This document shows positions 19,046 through 28,562 of a stretch of 55,546 nucleotides of DNA, piece by piece. The DNA lies in the NCBI GenBank assembly GCA_020846025.1, contig JADLER010000166.1, positions 1 through 55,546 on the forward strand, written 5' to 3'. Within the stretch, counting starts at the first letter, position 1. Every line of letters starts with the position of its first letter. Origin of the DNA: Bacteroidia bacterium (GTDB lineage: Bacteria > Bacteroidota > Bacteroidia > B-17B0 > Aurantibacillaceae). The notes below the pieces were generated by a model. It ran no database searches. It saw only the letters and a program-made list of their open reading frames with translations, and was not told the origin of the DNA. Made by a program: the position numbers and the translations under genes.

Positions 19046-19053
19046 TATCTTTG
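19046..19053 (+). promoter_or_regulatory. -7 promoter box of gmk
   Basis: TATCTTTG ends 3 nt before ATG 19057. A TTG at 19051 lies within the box and so cannot be the start. Predicts an essentially leaderless gmk transcript. Confidence 0.6.
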
Positions 19054-19056
19054 CCC

Positions 19057-19629
19057 ATGGCAAATGGCAAACTCATTATATTTTCAGCTCCATCTGGTTC
19101 AGGTAAAACAACCATAGTCAAACACCTGCTTAAGGTTTTTTCTAATAATTTAGAATTTTCTATATCTGCCACAAGTCGCGAAAAACGTGGGCAAGAAGAA
19201 AATGGGAAAGATTATTATTATTTAACTACCGAAGAGTTCAAATCAAAAATTTCGGCAAATGAATTCTTAGAATGGGAAGAAGTATATGCGGGTGTTCATT
19301 ATGGCACTTTAAAAAGTGAAGTGGATAGAATTTGGGCAAAAGGTAAACATGTTATTTTTGATATAGATGTGGAAGGTGGTTTAAATTTAAAAAAACAATT
19401 TGGAGATAAGGCCTTAGCTGTTTTTGTGATGCCACCAAGTATTAAAATTTTAGAAGAACGTTTAAATTCAAGAAGTACTGATAGTCCCGAAAGCATAGCT
19501 CGCAGAGTAGAAAAGGCCGAAAAAGAACTTAAAACAGCCGATTTATTCGATGTGTTTATATTAAACGAAATATTAGAAGATGCTTTAGTAAAAGCAGAAA
19601 AAATTGTAAGTGATTTTATTAATAAATAA
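19057..19629 (+). CDS. gmk: guanylate kinase
   Basis: 190 residues from ATG 19057. It phosphorylates GMP to GDP with ATP. The P-loop SAPSGSGKTTIV is at about 9-20. The GMP-binding region has SATSREKRGQEENGKDYYY, followed by EWEEVYAGVHYGT. DIDVEGG and the lid RLNSRSTDSPESIARR are also present. Length and order are those of bacterial Gmk. It follows uvrC in the same direction but has its own promoter box. Confidence 0.96.
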   Translation: MANGKLIIFSAPSGSGKTTIVKHLLKVFSNNLEFSISATSREKRGQEENGKDYYYLTTEEFKSKISANEFLEWEEVYAGVHYGTLKSEVDRIWAKGKHVIFDIDVEGGLNLKKQFGDKALAVFVMPPSIKILEERLNSRSTDSPESIARRVEKAEKELKTADLFDVFILNEILEDALVKAEKIVSDFINK

Positions 19630-19758
19630 AATTATTATACTGATTATCAAATAGTTACAAAATATTAGTATTATATCTCTATTTTTTTGGGTTACTATTT
19701 TAAAGTGTAGGTATAAATGTTCAAATAACTTAAACAAACAACATTAAAATCTAAAAAA

Positions 19759-19995
19759 ATGAAAAAAGTATTCGCTATTATCGCTGTTGCATTAGTTGCT
19801 TCAACTGTAGTTTCTTGTGGTCCTTCTGCTGAAGAAAAAGCTAAAATCGAAGAACAAGCTAAAAGAACTGCTGACTCTATCACTGCTGCTTTAAACGCTA
19901 GTTTAGAAAGCGCTATGACTGAAGCTGCTCCTGATTCAACAGCTACTCCTGATTCAGCTGCTGCTGCTGCACCTGCTGCAACTGAAGCTCACTAA
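19759..19995 (+). CDS. small Ala-rich lipoprotein
   Basis: 78 residues. Lipoprotein signal peptide with lipobox VVSC (C20), a charged helical stretch (about 24-50, EEKAKIEEQAKRTADS), then a low-complexity Ala/Pro/Thr/Ser tail. There are no other cysteines. It has its own strong terminator and codons typical of well expressed genes. I do not recognise a family; small lipoproteins of this shape are common and functionally unassigned in Bacteroidota. Confidence 0.75.
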   Translation: MKKVFAIIAVALVASTVVSCGPSAEEKAKIEEQAKRTADSITAALNASLESAMTEAAPDSTATPDSAAAAAPAATEAH

Positions 19996-20017
19996 GAATT
20001 TGTGTTTAGTTAGGAAA

Positions 20018-20050
20018 GTCCGTGTGTCTTAGGATGCACGGGCTTTTTTT
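20018..20050 (+). terminator. rho-independent terminator of small lipoprotein gene
   Basis: An 11-bp stem (GTCCGTGTGTC at 20018-20028 with GATGCACGGGC ending at 20043, three G-T pairs), 4-nt loop, then a run of seven T. Confidence 0.82.
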
Positions 20051-20097
20051 ATTTGTGCCAAATAATATTAAATCAACGGTGGTTTACCGAAAATGGT

Positions 20098-20105
20098 TAT
20101 TTTTG
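20098..20105 (+). promoter_or_regulatory. -7 promoter box of T9SS gene
   Basis: TATTTTTG, full TAnnTTTG match, 29 bp before ATG 20135. It overlaps the upstream in-frame ATG at 20093, showing that the shorter start is right. Confidence 0.4.
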
Positions 20106-20134
20106 TAATTCGACAAAAATGCCAACATAATATA

Positions 20135-22231
20135 ATGAAATTCATCTTTTTATATATCTCAATTCTATTTTTTAGTTTAATTCCATTCTCCAAAGCTCAG
20201 ATTTTATATTCCGAATCGTTTAATGGCTTAAGCTTAAATACAGCTACTTATTCTGTAAACGGTGCCACAAAAACCTTCGGCTATAATGATGTGCCTTCTA
20301 CAATGTTTACTATTAATGATGGAAATTTAATTGCTGATACTACCAGTGGAAACTACCCTTTTCATGCTAATGGCCAAAAACAAAAAGCTTGGCTGGCTTA
20401 TCAAGAGGCTAATCAAACAGATACATTTGCCGTTTCTACATCGTGGCTTAATCCTATAGGTAATGCAGCTGCTTGGTTAATTACTCCTACTATTTCAAAT
20501 ATTGCGGCAAATACCGTTTTAACTTGGGAATCTGTTTCGCCTGATACAGCAAATGCTGATGGCTATGAGGTGTATGTAAGTACCGTTACAAGTTCTACCC
20601 CAACTGTGAATGATTTTCAGGTTTTAATATTTAGTACCTTAACTGAACCATCCACTTGGCAAAAACACGGCTTATCGCTTGGCGCTTTTGCAGGTCAATC
20701 AATTCGCATTGCCTTTAAAAATATGTCATCAAATAAATACCAACTATGGTTAGATGATATTAAAATAGAAAACATAACGAATGCTTATGATGCTTCGGCA
20801 GTTGCCCACCACATCTATAAGTATTCAACTATTAATACTAATAATGTCATAACAGCTACCTTTAAGAATAATGCTTATACTCCAATAAGCAATCTAGACA
20901 TTAATTATCAATTGAATAATGGTACGATTATTACTGAAACTAAAATTTTATCACCAGCTTTAAATTATCTAGAGAGTAGAGTACTTACTTTTTCCATGCC
21001 ATTTAATTCATCAACAGCAGCATATAACGATTTTAAAATATGGACAGGAAATATCAATGCTCAAGCAGATCAAAACCATACGAACGATACTATTACTGGA
21101 AACATAACACTTGCAACCTCAACTCCAGTAAAAAACATTTTAGTAGAACCAGTAATAGGAGCTAGAGATGCTTGGTCGCCGGACACCTATTTAAAATTAA
21201 AAAATATTGCTTCAACCGATTCAAATGTTATTATTGCAGCGCATCATCAACAAGACAACATGTCTTCCTTTTCAAGCTCTGCGCTTATCACCGATTTTAG
21301 CGCTGATTATAACCAAACACTCATAGATAGATATTATTTTCCAAGTCAATATAAAGCTTTAATTTCTTCAACAGAAGCAAGTACTTTAATTGCCCAACGA
21401 TTTGCTATGAAAGTTCCTGCAACAGTAACACTTACCAATATTACTTACGATACCATTACACGCCAAATAAATGCCACAGTTTCTACAACATTTTATGCGG
21501 ATGTAAAAGGAAATTACCTTCTAAACTTATACGTTAAAGAAAATAACGTTTATGGACCAATGGCTGATAGTAGTGATAATGGCTGGAATCAGTACAATGC
21601 ATTTTATAATATTCCTGCATCTGTTTATTATCAATATGGTAATTATGATAGCGGTAGCGATGAATATATTATGAGTGCTGCTTCTTATAAACATCAATAT
21701 GTAATTGACACAATGTTGTCCACTACTTATGGCGCAACAGCTGGTATTCCTGTATCGGGTTCTACGATTGGGCAAACCTACACACTCAGTTATACTTACA
21801 CATTACCTATAGCTAGTATGGGTGAGTTTAGATATAATGCCGATAATATATACTTGATAGGAACATTAAGCGAGTATGGGACAAATATTACTGATAAAAC
21901 AATTTTAAATTGCGCTGAAGTTAAATTAACATCAAAACCTGAAACAATGGTTGGGTTAAGTGAATATACGCTCCATAATGTTGGGACTAAATTATATCCA
22001 AATCCAACCTCAAACGCTTGTTTTGTGCAATTTACACTTCAAACAGATGAACTTATTAGCTTTGAGATTTATAATACACTAGGTGAATTAATCTCTATTG
22101 AATCACAATTTTATTCAGCAGGCAATGTAAAACACCCTTTAAGTATTGAGCATTTGCCAACAGGTAATTATTATGTAAGGATGATTTTAAAAAATCAAAA
22201 ACTTACTAAAAAATTAATTGTTATTAAATAA
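20135..22231 (+). CDS. secreted choice-of-anchor J/Omp28-like protein, T9SS type A
   Basis: 698 residues from ATG 20135, where a standard signal peptide begins (MKFIFLYISILFFSL, cleavage after SKAQ). A cleaved-adhesin/choice-of-anchor J jelly roll covers about 20-225 (YSESFNG, WLITP, WLDDIKIEN). A middle part (about 325-450) has an Omp28-like order, KNILVEPVIGARD and ADYNQTLIDRYYFPS, but without the usual CxxC. A type A sorting domain ends it (LYPNPTSNACFVQF, LPTGNYYVRM, KKLIVIK). Predicted to be secreted by the T9SS and surface-attached. Substrate or ligand unknown. hldD follows after 3 bp, so they are cotranscribed. Confidence 0.82.
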   Translation: MKFIFLYISILFFSLIPFSKAQILYSESFNGLSLNTATYSVNGATKTFGYNDVPSTMFTINDGNLIADTTSGNYPFHANGQKQKAWLAYQEANQTDTFAVSTSWLNPIGNAAAWLITPTISNIAANTVLTWESVSPDTANADGYEVYVSTVTSSTPTVNDFQVLIFSTLTEPSTWQKHGLSLGAFAGQSIRIAFKNMSSNKYQLWLDDIKIENITNAYDASAVAHHIYKYSTINTNNVITATFKNNAYTPISNLDINYQLNNGTIITETKILSPALNYLESRVLTFSMPFNSSTAAYNDFKIWTGNINAQADQNHTNDTITGNITLATSTPVKNILVEPVIGARDAWSPDTYLKLKNIASTDSNVIIAAHHQQDNMSSFSSSALITDFSADYNQTLIDRYYFPSQYKALISSTEASTLIAQRFAMKVPATVTLTNITYDTITRQINATVSTTFYADVKGNYLLNLYVKENNVYGPMADSSDNGWNQYNAFYNIPASVYYQYGNYDSGSDEYIMSAASYKHQYVIDTMLSTTYGATAGIPVSGSTIGQTYTLSYTYTLPIASMGEFRYNADNIYLIGTLSEYGTNITDKTILNCAEVKLTSKPETMVGLSEYTLHNVGTKLYPNPTSNACFVQFTLQTDELISFEIYNTLGELISIESQFYSAGNVKHPLSIEHLPTGNYYVRMILKNQKLTKKLIVIK

Positions 22232-22234
22232 ATT

Positions 22235-23200
22235 ATGATTGTAGTAACAGGTGCCGCAGGCTTTATAGGTAGTTGTTTAGTTTCTAAATTAAACTATCAA
22301 GGTTATAAAGATTTAATTTTGGTAGATGATTTTTCACAGATTCAAAAAAAAGAAAATTATCAATCTAAATCTTTTCATCAACTTATAGAGCGTACCGAGT
22401 TTTTAAGTTGGTTTGAAAACAATGCTACTCATGTTAATTTTGTTTTTCATATAGGCGCAAGAACCGATACTACGGAATTTAATGTTGAGTTATTTAATCA
22501 ACTCAATTTACATTATACTCAATCTATATGGCAAACCTGTTCTAAACATCAAATTCCTTTAGTGTATGCCTCATCGGCTGCAACATATGGTTTAGGCGAA
22601 TTTGGATACGATGACAATGAACAAAATATTCCTTTATTAAAACCATTAAATCCTTATGGAGATAGTAAGAATGATTTTGATAAATGGGCGCTCTTACAAA
22701 AACAAACACCTCCTAAATGGGTAGGCTTTAAATTTTTCAATGTATATGGGCCTAATGAATTTCACAAGGGCAGAATGGCATCTGTGATTTTTCATTCATT
22801 TAATCAGATAAATGAGAAAGGGCAAGTAAAATTATTCCGCTCTCATAATCCTAATTATACAGATGGCGGACAATTACGCGACTTTGTATATGTAAAAGAT
22901 GTGGTGAATGTACTTTACTTCGCCTTTACGCAATCTTTAAAAAGTGGTATTTATAACTTAGGTAGCGGTAAGGCTCGTACATTCTTAGATTTAGCTAAAG
23001 CAACTTTTAAAGCACTTGGTAAAGAAGCAAACATTGAATTTATAGATACACCAATTGATATACGCGACAAGTATCAATATTTTACCGAAGCCAATATGAG
23101 TAAACTTAAGGCACAAGGCTATCAACAAGAGTTTTCGAGTTTAGAAGATGGTGTGCATGATTATGTTACCAATTATTTAATTGGAAAACGTTATTTTTAG
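22235..23200 (+). CDS. hldD: ADP-glyceromanno-heptose 6-epimerase
   Basis: 321-residue extended SDR. NADP-binding GAAGFIG at 6-12, SSAATYG around 113-119, catalytic Y141 and K145 (PYGDSK), FNVYGPNE, and the HldD hallmark HKGRMASVIFH. It converts ADP-D-glycero-D-manno-heptose to the L-glycero form, the last step of the heptose donor pathway for the LPS core. No other heptose gene lies nearby. Linked by 3 bp to the secreted-protein gene upstream, which is an unexpected operon partner. Confidence 0.92.
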   Translation: MIVVTGAAGFIGSCLVSKLNYQGYKDLILVDDFSQIQKKENYQSKSFHQLIERTEFLSWFENNATHVNFVFHIGARTDTTEFNVELFNQLNLHYTQSIWQTCSKHQIPLVYASSAATYGLGEFGYDDNEQNIPLLKPLNPYGDSKNDFDKWALLQKQTPPKWVGFKFFNVYGPNEFHKGRMASVIFHSFNQINEKGQVKLFRSHNPNYTDGGQLRDFVYVKDVVNVLYFAFTQSLKSGIYNLGSGKARTFLDLAKATFKALGKEANIEFIDTPIDIRDKYQYFTEANMSKLKAQGYQQEFSSLEDGVHDYVTNYLIGKRYF

Positions 23201-23272
23201 ATTAAATTCTCTGAAACACTTTTTCCGAAATTAATCAATCACAATTCTATTATTACCCATTTAATTTAAAAA

Positions 23273-23303
23273 AATGAGGCTGTTATTAAGACACAGCCTC
23301 ATT
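23273..23303 (-). terminator. terminator of the 1531-residue protein gene
   Basis: Perfect 11-bp stem (23273-23283 with 23293-23303) and 9-nt loop. On the minus strand the stem is followed by a T-run, fitting the gene that ends at 23317. On the plus strand no T-run follows. Confidence 0.78.
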
Positions 23304-23316
23304 AGGTTATAAAAAA

Positions 23317-26300
23317 TTATTTTTTCATTAGGAATACGTGACCTAGTTTTTGATATTGCTTACCAAGTTCGTCTTTAAAATAGATTTTATACACATAAGC
23401 ATCTTGTTTTAAAATTGGGCCAGAGTTATTTTTTCTTCCATTCCAGAATAAGTTAACATCATTTGTTTTATAAATCATTTCACCCCATCTATCAAAAATA
23501 TATAATTGGAAAGTGGAATAATCTACTCCTGTTGGTGGTAAGAAAATTTGAAACACATCATTCAATCCATCTCCATTACCTGGAGTAAATGCGTTTGGCA
23601 CATATAACACCACATCTGGTTTCACAAAAATCACAATAGACGTATCATCTACACATCCGTGATTAGTCGTCGCAATTAATGTAACCGTATAATCTCCAGA
23701 GTTAGCAAACAAATATGACTCATTAATATTTGTGCTTGAATATAATCCACCAATATTCCAATTATATGTATTATCTGCCAATACAGTTGAAGTATTTGTA
23801 AACTCAACCTGACCATCTACTACTGTTGTTTCAGTTAATGATGGGTCAAAAGAGGCAACTGGCATTGGATAAACATCAATGGCACTTGTAGCAGTGCTTG
23901 TGTCTTTACATCCTACATTATCTGTATAAGTAATAGTTGCTGTATAAGTTCCCGGAACTGTATAAGTATGTGTTACAGATAATCCAGTAGCTGTATTACC
24001 ATCACCAAAATCCCACACCATAGTTCCAGTATTAACAGTAGTTGAACTATAATTAATAGTTACTGGATTACAACCTTGTGTGATATTTGGAATTGCATTA
24101 GCCTCTGGTTTAGGATTTACTACAACCTCCATAGTAGCTGTACTTCCGCAATATAATAATGGAGAAGGATTCGTTGAATATGTCAGCACATGTGTTCCAG
24201 CACCCGCCGAGGCTGGTGTAAATGTATCTGATGAAACACCGGCACCCGTCCATGTACCTCCAGGAAACTGAGTGAGTGGTTGTAAATTAGTTGAAGCATC
24301 ATAAATGCAATTTGGTCCAACGGTTCCTGTTATAACCGCTGGTACAAATTGTACAACGGTGATACTAGTTGTTTCGGTAGCTGAACAAGTAGAAGAACCC
24401 ACCGTGTAGGTATAGGTATTATTTCCAACACTTGCTGTGCTTGGATCAAATGATCCGCTAGCTGAAATTCCATTACCAGCTACCCAAGTTCCACCGCTAG
24501 GTGTTACAGACATGGTAACTATCGAACCATTTGAGCAATATGGACCTACTGACGTGATAGTAGGTTGAGTAGCAGAATTTACTTGAACACTTATTGTATT
24601 AGAAGATGGACAAAGTGAAGTAGTAGGGGTTGAATTTGTACTATATGTGAGTGTATGGGTTCCGGCACCCGATACAGTAGGGTCAAAAATATTACCTGTA
24701 ACACCTGGCCCCGACCAAACACCAGTTCCTAAAGTAGAAGTTGTTAACGCGGTAGATAAATCAACTGTACTTGCTGGTAAACACATAGGGTTAACCGTTC
24801 CACCAATAGTAGATGGCACATATTGTTCAATAGAAACTGTTGTATTTCCTATAGAAGCACAGGAACCTGTTCCAATAGAATAAGTATATGTATTATTACC
24901 AACAGTAGCTAATGACGGTGTTAAAACTCCAGCAGAAGTAACACCAACACCAGACCAAGTTCCACCCGTTGGAGTAGCTGTTAAAGTAATTGCGGTTGCA
25001 TTATTTGTACAAAATGGGCCTACAGGTGTAACAGTTGCAGGAACAGGAACAATCACGTTTACAGTAGAACTTTGTGTTTGCATACAATTTGTTTGACCAA
25101 TTGGTTCTACTTGTACATTATATACAGTTGTAACTGTTGGGTTAGCAATAGTTGTATAAGTATTTGTTGGATTTAAACCTGTTGTTGGTGTCCAAGTATA
25201 ACTAAATAAAGAAGGGTTTGAACCGCCACAATTACCAAATCTAATATTTGGACGATACGTTGTATTTGGTGTATAACCTGAAGATGTTGTATAAGGACAA
25301 GCCACAGTTACATCACTATTAAACCATCTTACTGAATTAAATGGTGTTGCAGTATAATATGTTGATGAGTTATTTGTATAAGAAGCCGTAAGATCATTAC
25401 ATACGTCCACTAAGATGTTAGATACCCCATCCCATTCATAAGCAACAGGGAAGTTATAGGTGTTCCATCCAACCACTACATTAACCGAAGGTGCGCTATA
25501 CACTTGCGTTAACCCCACATTATCAAATGCAGTAGAAGTACCAAGGTCATTCACATTTGTACACTTCATCTTAATGGTAAAATTAGGATAAGTGGTTGTT
25601 CCAGCCGTCATTGCCACATTCCAAGCAATACTCGAAATTTTGCCTGGCTGAACACCCGCTGCCAATAGTTCGCTAGCAAGATATAGAATCTGATGTCTTG
25701 AATTTTTATACCAGTTACCATAAATTGCTGGATAAGAAGTTGAACTATTTATTTGAGTTCCATTTCCAATAGTAATTAAATTAGGAGTTGTACATCCGCC
25801 ACTTCCAGATAAACCACATGTTGCGGGTGTTGTGTTCCCAAAATTTACGGTTAATGATGTGCTTAAAGGTGTACAAATTACAGTATTTGTTGGAGTTAAG
25901 GTAAAAGTATATACAAAAGGATTTACCGTAAAAGTAGTGTTATACAAACATTGTCCATCAAATACAGTTGCACTATAAGTTCCAATAGATAACCCTGTTA
26001 TACTATCTTTTATTGCCGAAGTATTATTCAGTGTATGGCTATAACCACCTGGTCCTGTAACAGTATAACTATATGGTGCTGTAGCGGCAGTTTGTAAATT
26101 AATTACAGCATACGAATTATTATTTCCAGGACAAATGCTCTTAATGTTACTAGCATATATGTTTCCACCTGGTTGTTGAGTTAAAGTATATTTAATAGAA
26201 TCTTTACACCCACTAGCCGTTGTATAAACTAAGAAATATTGTGCACCATTTACCGGATTATTAATTGTTAAAGAGGAACTTGTTGCACCAGGTATAACGG

Positions 26301-27912
26301 CAAGTGGTGAAGCTGTGTACCAAGTGTAATTTGTACCTCCATTTTTGGTAATCCAAGCAACAGTTCCACAATAAGGCGCTTGTAAGCCATAAAAAGCTGG
26401 TGCGCTAATTCCTACATTCACGGTTGTGGTAGCAGATCCACACATTGGTGAATTTACGATAACTGTGTAGTTTCCAGGAGCTAAGCCTGTTGCAGTTTGC
26501 GTTGTTCCTACCTGTGTTCCCAAACTATTAATCCATTGATAACTATACCCTAAGCTACTCCCCGTTGCATTAACATACGCCGTACCACTAAATCCATTAG
26601 GGCAAGATGGTGTTGAGCCAACTCCAGTAATACTCACCGTAGTAACTGAAATAGTAGTTTGAAAAGAGCTTAAACAACCATTTGGGGCTGTTACGTTACA
26701 AGTAAATACTTGACCAGCCGATACCGGACTAATCGTTGCTGTCATTGCGTTTCCACCATTAGCAATACTTATTGGTCCACCTGGTCCTACCCATTGATAA
26801 GTTGAATATCCAGCAGGTGCTGTTAATACGGAAGCATTAGAACCAGCACAGAAACTGGCTACAGCTCCACCTTGACTACATTCTGCATCAACATAAGCGT
26901 ACCCCCAATGTCCACCCTGTGCACAACCTCCTACATAAAACTCTACATTAACTGCTGTAATGGATGGGTAATTAGTAAAATCAAAAGCATAAGTAGCCCA
27001 TTTTCTATACATAATATCAAATCCAATAACAGAATTTGTCCAGGTTGGATCATACATAGGAGAAGCAGTATTTGTTAAACTAGCATTACATGTTACTGTG
27101 TAAACCGAACAACCTGGAACTGGATTTCCATTTTGGTCTGTAACTTTAACAGAAAAATAAGGTTGATCGTCTGCTGTATGGCTACCATTTTGTAAAACCA
27201 ATGCATAAGAAACAGAAAATGATTTATTATTAGGATTTAGAGTCATTAAGTAATTGAGTTTACTAGCTCTATAATTAGCAACCGCACCATTCATTCTAAC
27301 TGAAGAAGGTGCTCCAAATGGACTAACAAGTTGAATTTCAGAAACTGTTTGTGTTCCTACAACTTTACAAGCAATAGAATCCCAACCAACACAATTAGGA
27401 TAAATACTATTGGTGGCAGGAGTTGTCATAATTGTGTGATAATTAGTTGTATTTGTTAGTCCAACGTTATTACCAGCGCCATTCATGATTGTAGCACCAG
27501 TTTGATTATATATTGGGAAAGGTGCCCCTACTCCTCCGTTTGTAACAGAACCATATCCACCTGTCCAGTTGGTGAAGTTTAGTTGTTCGAATCCAGCATT
27601 AGGACAATAAGCATTTTGAGGAGTATTATTGGGAGGAGTAATTGTTTTAAAAATGGAACCATTATTTCCATTCACATATATGGTTCCCATATCATACACA
27701 TCAGTACTATTGTGAGTTGATGCAGACGCATGTCCCTTATGGGATAAGTAATCAGCATGTAAAAACTTAACATATCCTTCAATGTCTGATTGAGGAATAC
27801 CCTTTTCTTTAGCTGTTTGGTAAGCAGCTTTAATGTCAAAACCATCTGGTAATTGCGACAAAATAATTTTTGAAGAAAATAAGAAGATTAGTAATAACAA
27901 TACGTGTTTCAT
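23317..27912 (-). CDS. giant secreted Ig/PKD repeat protein with CHU_C sorting domain
   Basis: 1531 residues. Signal peptide (MKHVLLLLIFLF, cleavage after ILSQ), then a helical segment (about 22-60). A large N-terminal jelly-roll-like domain starts CPNAGFEQLNFTNW (about 100-335). Many Ig-like modules follow (C...YQWxxxxG patterns), interrupted at about 690-900 by a second beta-rich domain (IGNGTQINSSTSYPAIYGNWY). A duplicated 150-residue unit (about 950-1255), a PKD module (WDFGDGN) and the sorting domain (NAFTPGNGDGLNDVF, IFDRWGEMIYK) end it. Predicted T9SS type B cell-surface adhesin; ligand unknown. It has its own terminator and its start is ATG 27912. Confidence 0.88.
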   Translation of the reverse strand: MKHVLLLLIFLFSSKIILSQLPDGFDIKAAYQTAKEKGIPQSDIEGYVKFLHADYLSHKGHASASTHNSTDVYDMGTIYVNGNNGSIFKTITPPNNTPQNAYCPNAGFEQLNFTNWTGGYGSVTNGGVGAPFPIYNQTGATIMNGAGNNVGLTNTTNYHTIMTTPATNSIYPNCVGWDSIACKVVGTQTVSEIQLVSPFGAPSSVRMNGAVANYRASKLNYLMTLNPNNKSFSVSYALVLQNGSHTADDQPYFSVKVTDQNGNPVPGCSVYTVTCNASLTNTASPMYDPTWTNSVIGFDIMYRKWATYAFDFTNYPSITAVNVEFYVGGCAQGGHWGYAYVDAECSQGGAVASFCAGSNASVLTAPAGYSTYQWVGPGGPISIANGGNAMTATISPVSAGQVFTCNVTAPNGCLSSFQTTISVTTVSITGVGSTPSCPNGFSGTAYVNATGSSLGYSYQWINSLGTQVGTTQTATGLAPGNYTVIVNSPMCGSATTTVNVGISAPAFYGLQAPYCGTVAWITKNGGTNYTWYTASPLAVIPGATSSSLTINNPVNGAQYFLVYTTASGCKDSIKYTLTQQPGGNIYASNIKSICPGNNNSYAVINLQTAATAPYSYTVTGPGGYSHTLNNTSAIKDSITGLSIGTYSATVFDGQCLYNTTFTVNPFVYTFTLTPTNTVICTPLSTSLTVNFGNTTPATCGLSGSGGCTTPNLITIGNGTQINSSTSYPAIYGNWYKNSRHQILYLASELLAAGVQPGKISSIAWNVAMTAGTTTYPNFTIKMKCTNVNDLGTSTAFDNVGLTQVYSAPSVNVVVGWNTYNFPVAYEWDGVSNILVDVCNDLTASYTNNSSTYYTATPFNSVRWFNSDVTVACPYTTSSGYTPNTTYRPNIRFGNCGGSNPSLFSYTWTPTTGLNPTNTYTTIANPTVTTVYNVQVEPIGQTNCMQTQSSTVNVIVPVPATVTPVGPFCTNNATAITLTATPTGGTWSGVGVTSAGVLTPSLATVGNNTYTYSIGTGSCASIGNTTVSIEQYVPSTIGGTVNPMCLPASTVDLSTALTTSTLGTGVWSGPGVTGNIFDPTVSGAGTHTLTYSTNSTPTTSLCPSSNTISVQVNSATQPTITSVGPYCSNGSIVTMSVTPSGGTWVAGNGISASGSFDPSTASVGNNTYTYTVGSSTCSATETTSITVVQFVPAVITGTVGPNCIYDASTNLQPLTQFPGGTWTGAGVSSDTFTPASAGAGTHVLTYSTNPSPLLYCGSTATMEVVVNPKPEANAIPNITQGCNPVTINYSSTTVNTGTMVWDFGDGNTATGLSVTHTYTVPGTYTATITYTDNVGCKDTSTATSAIDVYPMPVASFDPSLTETTVVDGQVEFTNTSTVLADNTYNWNIGGLYSSTNINESYLFANSGDYTVTLIATTNHGCVDDTSIVIFVKPDVVLYVPNAFTPGNGDGLNDVFQIFLPPTGVDYSTFQLYIFDRWGEMIYKTNDVNLFWNGRKNNSGPILKQDAYVYKIYFKDELGKQYQKLGHVFLMKK

Positions 27913-28016
27913 TTGATCATAATTTTAAACCGTAAAGTTACAACAAAATCAGATGAAAAAAGAACAGTTTACTCATTAAAACTGTACTCCTACGAAGTCA
28001 AACTACTCTAAATCAT

Positions 28017-28541
28017 TTAAGAGATGACAGGAGGAGGTTCCATCACATGTTTACAAGCCTTACAAGTTCTTAATTCTAAGGAATTATAGAACTTATGAAA
28101 CACGCTTTGAAACTGGGTTGTAATATCTTTTAATTCAAATTTTTCTTCAAATAATGGATGGTTACATTTCTCGCAAAACCACATTAAACCATCCATTTCG
28201 CCAGGACGGCGTTTGCGTTCCATTACTAACCCTACTGTATTTGGCCCACGTTTTGGGTTATGAGGAACTTTGGGAGGCAATAAAAAGATATCTCCTTCTT
28301 TAATTGGCACATCCACTGCCTTGCCATTTTCTTGAATTTGAACGGTTATATCGCCTTCCAATTGATAAAAAAATTCTTCGCTTTCATTAAAGTGGTAATC
28401 TTTTCTGGAGTTTGGGCCGCCCACTACCATTACTATAAATTCTGTATCTTTATATACCACTTTATTATTTACAGGTGGTTTTAATAAGTGGCGGTTTTCA
28501 TCAATCCACTTTTTAAAGTTAAATGGTCGGGTGATACTCAT
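28017..28541 (-). CDS. nbaC: 3-hydroxyanthranilate 3,4-dioxygenase
   Basis: 174-residue cupin. Iron ligands H50, E56 and H94 (YHFNESEEFFYQLEG, PHNPKRG), substrate arginines R46 and R98, and E109. A rubredoxin-like C-terminal CxxC pair, C123/C126 and C160/C163, is typical of bacterial enzymes. It opens 3-hydroxyanthranilate to 2-amino-3-carboxymuconate semialdehyde, the precursor of quinolinate/NAD or of catabolism. ATG at 28541 (MSITRPFNFKKW) is preferred over TTG 28550. No other kynurenine-pathway gene is here. It lies 21 bp downstream of the enoyl-CoA hydratase gene. Confidence 0.93.
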   Translation of the reverse strand: MSITRPFNFKKWIDENRHLLKPPVNNKVVYKDTEFIVMVVGGPNSRKDYHFNESEEFFYQLEGDITVQIQENGKAVDVPIKEGDIFLLPPKVPHNPKRGPNTVGLVMERKRRPGEMDGLMWFCEKCNHPLFEEKFELKDITTQFQSVFHKFYNSLELRTCKACKHVMEPPPVIS

Positions 28542-28562
28542 ATTTAGCAAGATTAAAGTTAA

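Noticed and set aside
24080-27078. Several plus-strand open frames opposite the giant secreted protein gene
   Set aside because: They follow the repeats of the coding strand in reverse, have no promoter or family match, and overlap a clear gene.
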